DNA of 64,000 nt. Source: Verrucomicrobiota bacterium (GTDB lineage: Bacteria; Verrucomicrobiota; Verrucomicrobiia; Opitutales; Opitutaceae). The notes under the pieces are model-generated. The model was not told the DNA's origin. It ran no database searches and saw only the letters and a list, made by a program, of their open reading frames with translations. Positions within the stretch are counted from its first letter, which is position 1. Every line of letters begins with the position of its first letter. Shown in pieces: positions 58,505 to 64,000 of the stretch. The stretch spans positions 62,001 to 126,000 of the forward strand of contig JAEYUW010000040.1 of NCBI GenBank assembly GCA_023432225.1, read 5' to 3'. The translations under genes and the position numbers were made by a program.

Positions 58505-58589
58505 ACTCGCGCATGCGCTGCGATCACCACTGGGTCCCGCAGGCCACATAGGTCCCACTCCCGTAGCGCGGCCGCCTCGTCTCCCGCCG

Positions 58590-59684
58590 CTACTTCCTCG
58601 CCACCGCGAGTTGCCCGCACCCCGCCGCGATGTCGATGCCGCGTCGCTGTCGCACCGTGCTCGGCAGGCCATACTCGGCCAGGATTTCCTGAAAGCGTTT
58701 CGCCGCCTCCCGCCCGGTCGGCGCGCCGCCGTAGCCGGCAGTCGGGTTGAGTGGGATGAGGTTCACTTGGGCGAGCTGACCTTGCAGCAAGCACCCGACC
58801 GCATGCGCCGTCTCGGGCGTGTCATTTTTCCCTTCGATGAGGGTCCACTCGTAGAAAATCCGCCGCTGCTGCTTCGCGATGTATTCGCGACACGCGTCCA
58901 TCAACTCGTCGAGCGGCCATTTCCGCGCCGCCGGCACGAGCGCCGCTCGTTCCTCCTGCGTCGCCCCGTGCAGTGACACCGCGAGGTGAAACGGGCGGCG
59001 CTCCTCGGCCAGCCGGCGGATGCCGGGCACGACGCCGACGGTGCTGAGCGTGATTTTTTTCGCGCCGAGCGCGAGGCCGTTGGGATCGCGCAGGATGTCG
59101 ATCGCCTTCATCACCGCGTCGTAATTGTGCAGCGGCTCGCCCATGCCCATGAGCACGATGTTGCGCAGTCGCTCATGCCGTTCGTGCGGTGAGTCGCTCG
59201 TCGGCTGCGCCAGCGCGCCATCCGGGCCGATGCCGCGCAGCACCGCGTCGACGTGCATCGCCTGCGCGACAATTTCGCCGGCGCTCAAGTGCCGCAGGAA
59301 GCCCATCTGCCCCGTCGCGCAAAACACGCAGCCCATCGCGCAACCCGCCTGACTGCTGATGCACGCCGTCACGCGACCGGTGTAACGCATCAGCACCGTT
59401 TCGATGCGGTGGCCGTCGCCGAGCTCGAGCAGGTATTTGCGCGTGAAGCCGTCTGCGCTGTGCGTCTCCGCCGCCGTCGCGTGGCGACCGAAGGCGAGTT
59501 CGCTTTCCGCCTTCGCGCGAAAACGCCCGGGCAGTTCCGCCATCGCGCGCCAGTCTTCGACACCTTGGAGATAGACATAACTCCACAAGCGCGCCGCATG
59601 CACCGTCGGAAAACCCCAGCGCGACGCCAGCGCGAGTAACTCGTCGCGCGTGAAGTCGTAGAAGTTGGCGGTCGCCGTGGACAC
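58590..59684 (-). CDS. rlmN: 23S rRNA/tRNA adenine C2-methyltransferase RlmN
   Basis: A 364-residue radical SAM methyltransferase that methylates A2503 of 23S rRNA and A37 of some tRNAs. The SAM cluster motif is SQAGCAMGCVFCATGQMGF (CX3CX2C). The methyl-transfer cysteine near the C-terminus is in DIAAGCGQLAVARK. Other blocks are VLMGMGEPLHNYDAVMKAID and LHGATQEERAALVPAA. The GTG at 59684 (TATANFYDFTRDELLALASR) fits the family N-terminus; no ATG gives a full fold. A Thr/Ser/His/Glu-rich loop (PTSDSPHERHERLR) precedes the MGEP block. It is divergent from a TIGR01777 gene over 64 bases. Confidence 0.94.
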   Translation of the reverse strand: MSTATANFYDFTRDELLALASRWGFPTVHAARLWSYVYLQGVEDWRAMAELPGRFRAKAESELAFGRHATAAETHSADGFTRKYLLELGDGHRIETVLMRYTGRVTACISSQAGCAMGCVFCATGQMGFLRHLSAGEIVAQAMHVDAVLRGIGPDGALAQPTSDSPHERHERLRNIVLMGMGEPLHNYDAVMKAIDILRDPNGLALGAKKITLSTVGVVPGIRRLAEERRPFHLAVSLHGATQEERAALVPAARKWPLDELMDACREYIAKQQRRIFYEWTLIEGKNDTPETAHAVGCLLQGQLAQVNLIPLNPTAGYGGAPTGREAAKRFQEILAEYGLPSTVRQRRGIDIAAGCGQLAVARK

Positions 59685-59748
59685 GCGGCTGTTTGTGGGC
59701 AGCCACGGCCGGTTTGCCAAGCCCCGCGACACGCCTAAGTTGCTCACC

Positions 59749-60690
59749 ATGGCCCAACGTATCGTTCTCGCCGGCGGCACCGGACTCATCGGCGCAGCCC
59801 TCGCGCGCCGGCTGCGTGAGCGTGGCACCGAGGTGGTCGTGCTGACGCGCTCGACACCTCGCCGCCGCGGCGACGGCGTGCGCGAAGTGCAGTGGGACGC
59901 CGCCGCTGAGCCGAATGCGGCGGCCGGCCAGCCTGCGCCCGCGTGGTGGCGCGAGCTCGATGGCGCGCAGGCGGTGATCAACCTGGCTGGCTCGACGATC
60001 GACTGCGTGCACACGCCCGAAAACAAGCGCCGCATCCTCACCTCGCGACTCGAGTCCGTGCGCGCGCTCGGCGCCGCCGTGCGCGCGTGCGCCACGCCGC
60101 CGGCGGTGTGGGTGCAGACGAGCGCCGTGGGCATCTACGGCAACACGGAGCAGCGCTGCGCGGAGGACGCGCCGGTTGGTTCCAGTTTCAAGGCCGACGT
60201 GTGCGTGCAATGGGAAGCGGCGTTCGCCGCCGCATGCCCGGCCGCGGTGCGCAGCGTGGTGTTGCGCGTCGGCGTTGTGCTCGCCCGCAAGGGCGGCGCC
60301 TACCCGCCGCTGGCTCGCGTTACGAAGGCGTTTCTCGGCGGCGCCGCGGGCAGCGGCCATCAAGGCATCAGCTGGATTCTCTTGGACGACCTTGAGGAAA
60401 TTTTTCTGCGGGCCGTGAACGACTCAACGATGCGCGGCGCCTACAACGCCTGCGCACCGGAACCGGCGAGCAACGCCGAGTTCATGCACACCCTGCGCGA
60501 AGTGCTGCGGCGCCCGTGGGCCCCACCCGCGCCCGCATTCGCCATCAAGCTCATCGCGCCGCTCGTGATGAAGACCGACGCGAATCTGGTGCTCGAAGGA
60601 CAATACGCCGTGCCCGCGCGCCTCGTCGCGGAAAACTTCCGCTTCAAGGCGCCGCGGCTGGTATCGGCACTGACCGCGCTGGCGGATTGA
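59749..60690 (+). CDS. TIGR01777-family SDR (YfcH-like)
   Basis: A 313-residue SDR-fold protein. The Rossmann motif is IVLAGGTGLIGAALARRLRE. Further blocks are VINLAGSTIDCVHTPENKRR, VQTSAVGIYGNTEQRCAEDA, and the C-terminal DUF1731 region (FMHTLREVLRRPWAPPAPAF). YfcH-like members are predicted NAD(P)-binding sugar-nucleotide epimerase-like proteins without a settled reaction. The usual YxxxK is not obvious, and the CxxxW motif (CVQWEAAF) in the corresponding region may be typical of this subgroup. A paired-hairpin element follows the stop codon. Confidence 0.87.
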   Translation: MAQRIVLAGGTGLIGAALARRLRERGTEVVVLTRSTPRRRGDGVREVQWDAAAEPNAAAGQPAPAWWRELDGAQAVINLAGSTIDCVHTPENKRRILTSRLESVRALGAAVRACATPPAVWVQTSAVGIYGNTEQRCAEDAPVGSSFKADVCVQWEAAFAAACPAAVRSVVLRVGVVLARKGGAYPPLARVTKAFLGGAAGSGHQGISWILLDDLEEIFLRAVNDSTMRGAYNACAPEPASNAEFMHTLREVLRRPWAPPAPAFAIKLIAPLVMKTDANLVLEGQYAVPARLVAENFRFKAPRLVSALTALAD

Positions 60691-60695
60691 GGGCA

Positions 60696-60786
60696 GTAGG
60701 ACCGGTTTCAGCCGGTCCAAATGCGGCAACGCTCGGGAACCTCGTGCGCAGCGAATCGCAACCGGGCCGGCTAGAACCGGCCCTAC
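60696..60786. repeat. GTAG-headed paired element with imperfect arms
   Basis: GTAGGACCGGTTTCAGCCGG then TCC; about 45 bases later GGGCCGGCTAGAACCGGCCC then TAC. Both halves are hairpins. Between halves the arms differ at four positions, so it is older or more diverged than the perfect copies. It fills the 120-base gap between convergent genes. Confidence 0.75.
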
Positions 60787-60810
60787 CGCACGCGACGTGG
60801 CGTGGCAGAT

Positions 60811-61083
60811 CTACACCGAGTATTTGCTGCGCACCGGATCGCAGTCGCGCATGCCTTCGTAGGCATGCACCGAGCCGGCGCTGTCAGCCCAGAGTGGCAG
60901 TTGGGCGTCGCGGGTTTTCTGCGTCTGGCAGATGTCGTTTTGCACTTCCGGATCGCGCGCCTGCAACATCAGGCGGTTGAGCGCCGCGTAGGCGACAGCT
61001 TCGGGTTCGACGTGCAGCAGCTTCGCGAGTCGCAGCACCGGATGCATCTCGGCATCTTCGAGATGAATTTTGATGGCGGACAT
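60811..61083 (-). CDS. Small hypothetical protein (90 aa)
   Basis: A 90-residue soluble protein. It begins MSAIKIHLEDAEMHPVLRLA with helical segments (KLLHVEPEAVAYAALNRLML), and ends with a polar, Asp/Arg/Cys-containing tail (GMRDCDPVRSKYSV). A strong Shine-Dalgarno (GGAGGA, 61088-61093) lies 5 bases before the ATG and supports it. I know of no family; the first half looks like a ribbon-helix-helix or antitoxin-like small domain but this is uncertain. It is divergent from the MarC-family gene. Confidence 0.72.
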   Translation of the reverse strand: MSAIKIHLEDAEMHPVLRLAKLLHVEPEAVAYAALNRLMLQARDPEVQNDICQTQKTRDAQLPLWADSAGSVHAYEGMRDCDPVRSKYSV

Positions 61084-61209
61084 GGTGTCCTCCTTTTTTA
61101 GGGGTTGGAGCGGCAGTTTACCCCCGCGCACATCGCGCGGCTGCGCACGGATTGCGGAATCTCGCCGCTGGCGCGTTGCCTTTTCCTGACCGCGCCGCAG
61201 CGTGGCGGC

Positions 61210-61794
61210 ATGCTGGAATGGGCTCACAAGTTTCTGCAGGCATTCATCCCGCTCTTCGTGGCGATCGACCCGATCGGGCTCGCGGCGATCTTCCTCGGGC
61301 TCGGGCAAAACCTGCCGCGTGAGCGGCGCCAGAAAGTCGCCGATCAAGCGATCTGGACCGGCGGATTGGTTGCGTTGGGTTTCCTGTTCCTCGGCACGTC
61401 GATCTTCGCGGCGCTCGGCATCTCCGTGGGCGATTTCCAGATCGCGGGCGGTTTGATCCTCTTTGTCATCGCGGCGAAGGACCTGCTCTCGTCCGCCGCC
61501 GAAGGTGAAAAATTGCCGGAAGACTTCGGCGTCGTGCCGCTCGGCATGCCGCTCATCGCCGGACCGGCGTCGATCACGACGCTGCTCGTGCTCGCGCAAC
61601 GCGACGACGTGGGCCTCACCGCCACGCTCGCCGCACTCGCAGTGAATCTGGTGCTCGTCGTTTTCGCGCTGCACTACAGCGAGTGGCTCGGCCGCAAGAT
61701 CGGACCGACCGGCATGCGCGCGATCTCGAAAATCATCTCCATGCTCCTCGCTGCCATCGCGGTCTCGATGATCCGGCAGGGCTGGCGCTCGTGA
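61210..61794 (+). CDS. MarC-family integral membrane protein
   Basis: A 194-residue protein with six hydrophobic segments. Family blocks are FIPLFVAIDPIGLAAIFLGL, GLVALGFLFLGTSIFAALGI, GDFQIAGGLILFVIAAKDLL, and VPLGMPLIAGPASITTLLVL (the conserved PLxxGPA region). MarC proteins were once linked to multiple antibiotic resistance but no transport activity is established. The ATG at 61210 starts at the first helix; an upstream ATG adds an Arg-rich leader. It stands alone and is followed by a 198-base gap containing a CACGAAA-word repeat. Confidence 0.88.
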   Translation: MLEWAHKFLQAFIPLFVAIDPIGLAAIFLGLGQNLPRERRQKVADQAIWTGGLVALGFLFLGTSIFAALGISVGDFQIAGGLILFVIAAKDLLSSAAEGEKLPEDFGVVPLGMPLIAGPASITTLLVLAQRDDVGLTATLAALAVNLVLVVFALHYSEWLGRKIGPTGMRAISKIISMLLAAIAVSMIRQGWRS

Positions 61795-61850
61795 ACCGTC
61801 GACGCGGAGACGTCTGCCGCGGCCTCGCCTGTTTCCGTCCAATCAGGAAT

Positions 61851-61960
61851 GGCCACGAAAAACACGAAGGCCCCGACGACGAATGCAGCTCTCACGGCGC
61901 CTATAGGCGCTCGGAAAAACTTCGTCTGCGCGCAGGATCATTTTTGTGTTTCTCGTGGCC
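61851..61960. repeat. GGCCACGAAA/TTTCGTGGCC-type inverted repeat
   Basis: GGCCACGAAAAACACGAAGG and, about 75 bases later, ATTTTTGTGTTTCTCGTGGC then C. The outer bases GGCCACGA / TCGTGGCC are inverted. It fills most of the gap between marC and the serine hydrolase gene. Confidence 0.68.
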
Positions 61961-61992
61961 AACCGCCTTGAGCCCGCTCCTCGCTCCATCGT

Positions 61993-62910
61993 ATGAAATC
62001 CACTGCGTCCGCCCTCGTCGTCTGCGTTTCCTGTTTCGCCTCGGCCATGGCGGCTGAATCCACCGCGTTGCAACGCGTCGTCGATCGCGCGGTCGCGGAC
62101 ACGCGCGCGGAATTCACCGCGCCGGAACTCAAACCCGATCAACTCGCCGTGACCGTCGTCGACCTGCGCGGCTCCGCGCCGGTGTCCGCCAACTATCGCG
62201 GCGAGGCGCGCATCTATCCGGCCAGCGTGATCAAACTCTTCTTCGCCGCCTACGCACACCGGCGAATGGAAGATGGCCGGCTCGTCGACACGCCCGAACT
62301 GCGCCGCGGACTGCGCGACATGATCGTCGACTCCTACAACGAGGCGACGAGCTACATCGTCGACGCCGTCACCGGCACGACCAGCGGCCCCGAGCTGCCG
62401 GCGGACGAACTGGCGGCCTGGAGCGAGCAGCGCGGCGCCGTGACGCGCTACTTTGCGGGTCTCGGCTACGCCAACGTCTACGCGCAGCGCAAAACCTGGG
62501 GCGAAGGTCCTTACGGTCGCGAGAAACAGGATATGGAAGCGCATCCGCCCGCGCGAAATTACCTTTCGACCAACGACACGGCGCGCCTGCTCGTCGAGCT
62601 CGCGCAAGGCCGCTGTGTTTCGCCGGCAAAGTCTGCACAGATTCTCGAGCTGATGCAGCGCGATCCGTTCAAGCCGAGCGAAGATCCGGACTCGCAGGAC
62701 GTCGGCTTCACCGGCCCGGCACTCTCGCCCGGCATGAAACTCTGGTCGAAGGCCGGTTGGGTGAGCTGGGCGCGCCACGACGCCGCGCTGATCGAGCTGC
62801 CCGGCGGCGGTCGCGTGGTGATCGTGACGTTCACCGACGGACGCGAGCACGCGAACAACCGCAAGATCATCGCGGCCGTGGCGCGGCGTGTTTTGGCCGA
62901 GTTGCCCTGA
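61993..62910 (+). CDS. Secreted beta-lactamase-fold serine hydrolase
   Basis: A 305-residue secreted protein with signal peptide ALVVCVSCFASAMA. The penicillin-binding/beta-lactamase fold motifs are YPASVIKLFFAAYA (SxxK, nucleophile Ser), DSYNEATSYIVD (the S-x-N block) and LWSKAGWVSWARHD (K-x-G). It lacks the omega-loop Glu block that would support class A beta-lactamase activity, and the domain is usually called a class-A-like serine hydrolase. A peptidase or esterase acting in the periplasm is likely; resistance is not implied. No neighbours are co-transcribed. A paired-hairpin set follows its stop. Confidence 0.83.
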   Translation: MKSTASALVVCVSCFASAMAAESTALQRVVDRAVADTRAEFTAPELKPDQLAVTVVDLRGSAPVSANYRGEARIYPASVIKLFFAAYAHRRMEDGRLVDTPELRRGLRDMIVDSYNEATSYIVDAVTGTTSGPELPADELAAWSEQRGAVTRYFAGLGYANVYAQRKTWGEGPYGREKQDMEAHPPARNYLSTNDTARLLVELAQGRCVSPAKSAQILELMQRDPFKPSEDPDSQDVGFTGPALSPGMKLWSKAGWVSWARHDAALIELPGGGRVVIVTFTDGREHANNRKIIAAVARRVLAELP

Positions 62911-62917
62911 GCGAGCC

Positions 62918-62980
62918 GTAGCGCAGGCGTCTCGCCTGCCGCCGTGCTCCAATTGTAGGGCTCGACCCTGTGTCGATCCT
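62918..62980. repeat. Two GTAG half-elements after the serine hydrolase gene
   Basis: GTAGCGCAGGCG TCT CGCCTGC, then GTAGGGCTCGAC CCTGT GTCGATCC (second arm decayed). A third small unit, GTAGGGC GATA GCCC, lies at 63062-63077. They form part of the 346-base gap (62911-63256) that ends in the paired GGAG element at 63093; 63150-63256 holds a weak GTCGCCG/CGGCGAC inverted repeat and no gene. Confidence 0.68.
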
Positions 62981-63092
62981 TGGCCGCGAACGCGGCACAC
63001 CGCCGCGCCCATCCGCGTTCGCTCCGCCACACCGCGCCCGGGCTTAAAACATCTGCGCGACGTAGGGCGATAGCCCATCCGCAGCCGTGCGC

Positions 63093-63149
63093 GGTGGAGC
63101 GCGTTGACCTCAACGCGCTCGGAACGGGTTGAGGTCAACCCGTTCCACC
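63093..63149. repeat. GGAG-headed paired element upstream of the amidohydrolase 3' end
   Basis: GGTGGAGCGCGTTGACCTCA then ACGCGCTC; next GGAACGGGTTGAGGTCAACC then CGTTCCACC. Hairpin 1 pairs GAGCGCGTTGA with TCAACGCGCTC. Hairpin 2 pairs GAACGGGTTGA with TCAACCCGTTC. Two stem positions differ between the hairpins but each hairpin remains perfectly paired, a clear set of compensatory changes within one element. Confidence 0.87.
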
Positions 63150-63256
63150 TTCGGCAGGGATGGTTTATGGACGAGCTCCAGCCTCAACGGTGGTCGCCGC
63201 TGCCCCAACGGCGACAAGCGTCGGCAGGGGACACCGACGCCCACCTCATTCGTGGT

Positions 63257-64000
63257 TCACTTTGCCTCCGCTTCGAACAGCTGTCCGTTGATCACCGTGC
63301 CGACGCAATGGCTGGTGTATTCAAACGGGTCGCCGTCGTAGAGCGCGAGGTCCGCGTCCTTGCCTTTTTCGAGCGAGCCGACGCGATCGGCGATGCCGAG
63401 GATTTTCGCGGCGTCGATCGTCACGCTCGCGAGCGCGCCGTCGAAACCGAGACCCTTGCCGGCTGCCACCGCCGCTTCGAAGAGCACGACGCGCGTTTTC
63501 GGCACGTAGCTTTCGTAGCCACTTTGGATCGCGAACGGGATGCCGGCGGCGCGCAGCTTGGCCGCCGTGTCCATCGCGAGATTTTCCGTGTCCTCGTTGG
63601 CGCGCGCCATCGTCGGATGCAGAATCACGGGGAAGCCGCTGGCCTTGATCTGATCGAGCACGAGGTGCGCGTCGGCGGCACCATCGAGCACGATCTTCAA
63701 GTTAAACTCCTTCGCGAGCCGGAGGGCCGCGAGGATGTCGAGCTGTCGCTGCGCCGTGATGAGCAGCGGCTGCGAACCCTCGAGCGCACGCACCAAGGTT
63801 TCCATTTTCAGATCGCGTGCCGGCCGCTTCGTCTCGTCCTTGGCGTCGCGCTTCCGCGCGTATTCCTGCGCTTTGATGAGTTCGGCGCGGAGCATGGCGA
63901 CGGCCTTGGCGCGTGTGCCGGGAGATTTCGGCGGACCACCAGCACCGCCGCCCGGGCCGTCCGCGCGATTGAGGGCGGCGTTGCCGAGGGAGACGGCGGT
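63257..64000 (-). CDS. Amidohydrolase-family protein, partial (N-terminus outside window)
   Basis: A 247-residue C-terminal part, open to the window edge (frame reads TAVSLGNAALNRAD...). Amidohydrolase features are the strand/turn LKIVLDGAADAHLVLDQIKA, the metal-site-like VILHPTMARANED, SGYESYVPKTRVVLFEAAVA, and the late block KILGIADRVGSLEKGKDADL then ALYDGDPFEYTS, typical of imidazolonepropionase-like and related metal-dependent hydrolases. The metal-binding HxH near the N-terminus lies outside, so activity cannot be judged. The C-terminus ends in EAEAK with no tail. The start and signal peptide are not visible. Confidence 0.85.
   Translation of the reverse strand, partial: TAVSLGNAALNRADGPGGGAGGPPKSPGTRAKAVAMLRAELIKAQEYARKRDAKDETKRPARDLKMETLVRALEGSQPLLITAQRQLDILAALRLAKEFNLKIVLDGAADAHLVLDQIKASGFPVILHPTMARANEDTENLAMDTAAKLRAAGIPFAIQSGYESYVPKTRVVLFEAAVAAGKGLGFDGALASVTIDAAKILGIADRVGSLEKGKDADLALYDGDPFEYTSHCVGTVINGQLFEAEAK

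Noticed and set aside
61993..62910. Class A beta-lactamase (resistance gene)
   Set aside because: SxxK, SxN-like and KxG blocks are present but the Glu-containing omega-loop motif is not evident. A general serine hydrolase is safer.
1..64000. CRISPR array, tRNA or rRNA gene, insertion sequence, prophage
   Set aside because: No regularly spaced direct repeats, cloverleaf sequences with CCA-proximal features, transposase domains or phage genes were recognised by eye. The palindromic elements are dispersed, not arrayed.
1..64000. RAYT (REP-associated tyrosine transposase) gene for the hairpin elements
   Set aside because: None of the proteins in the window carries a Y1-type HUH motif. If RAYTs exist they are outside this window.

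Overview
The window is high-GC DNA that looks like a chromosome segment of a Verrucomicrobiota bacterium, most likely Opitutaceae. The grounds are secreted proteins with C-terminal VPEPST-type PEP-CTERM anchors, a giant delta-60 repeat protein, tandem paralogues of a type I associate with Opitutales, separate oleC and oleD genes, a PPi-type phosphofructokinase, and very many palindromic repeats. I recognise no tRNA, rRNA, CRISPR array, prophage, insertion sequence or transposase. About 55 genes are supported, two of them cut by the window edges.

Layout. 1-8.4 kb: the end of an unknown gene, two small proteins, then a two-gene minus-strand unit of an outer-membrane barrel-like protein and a 2003-residue delta-60 repeat protein. 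8.5-13 kb: a LytTR regulator and LytS-type kinase followed by a CstA-family carrier, an arrangement like the pyruvate system BtsSR-BtsT. 13-26 kb: a TonB-C-like protein, a PEP-CTERM protein, RNA methyltransferases, OleD and OleC, RNase D, a histone-deacetylase-like hydrolase, a glycerophosphodiesterase, and queC-queE. 25-34 kb: two divergent ExoD paralogues, TerC/Alx, membrane proteins, an oxidoreductase, a TSUP exporter, a hybrid kinase overlapping an RmlD-like gene, and a lipoate-ligase-like protein. 34-43.5 kb: an S9 peptidase, PPi-PFK, PurB, PpnP, a DUF5069 protein, SerA and a beta/gamma-crystallin-DUF4214 protein. 43.8-51.5 kb: a long minus-strand run with miaB, a membrane protein, gmk, an MBL-fold hydrolase and three paralogous membrane-anchored proteins. 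51.7-64 kb: a lytic transglycosylase, a second PEP-CTERM protein, two LuxR-type regulators (one without its phospho-acceptor) flanking a metallophosphatase, RlmN, a TIGR01777 protein, MarC, a beta-lactamase-fold hydrolase and part of an amidohydrolase.

The most striking feature is the repeat system. At least fifteen loci carry GTAG- or GGAG-headed hairpins, often as inverted pairs. Stem sequence differs between loci but base-pairs within each locus, in several cases by compensatory changes on both arms, and paired hairpins often have complementary loops. The design resembles REP/BIME elements. Some copies lie in frame inside protein genes (a trmH-family gene, an lplA-like gene and an MBL-fold gene). 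Other repeat families sit in rlmD-like, oleC and oleD genes and at the queC 3' end. This recalls Rickettsia palindromic elements.
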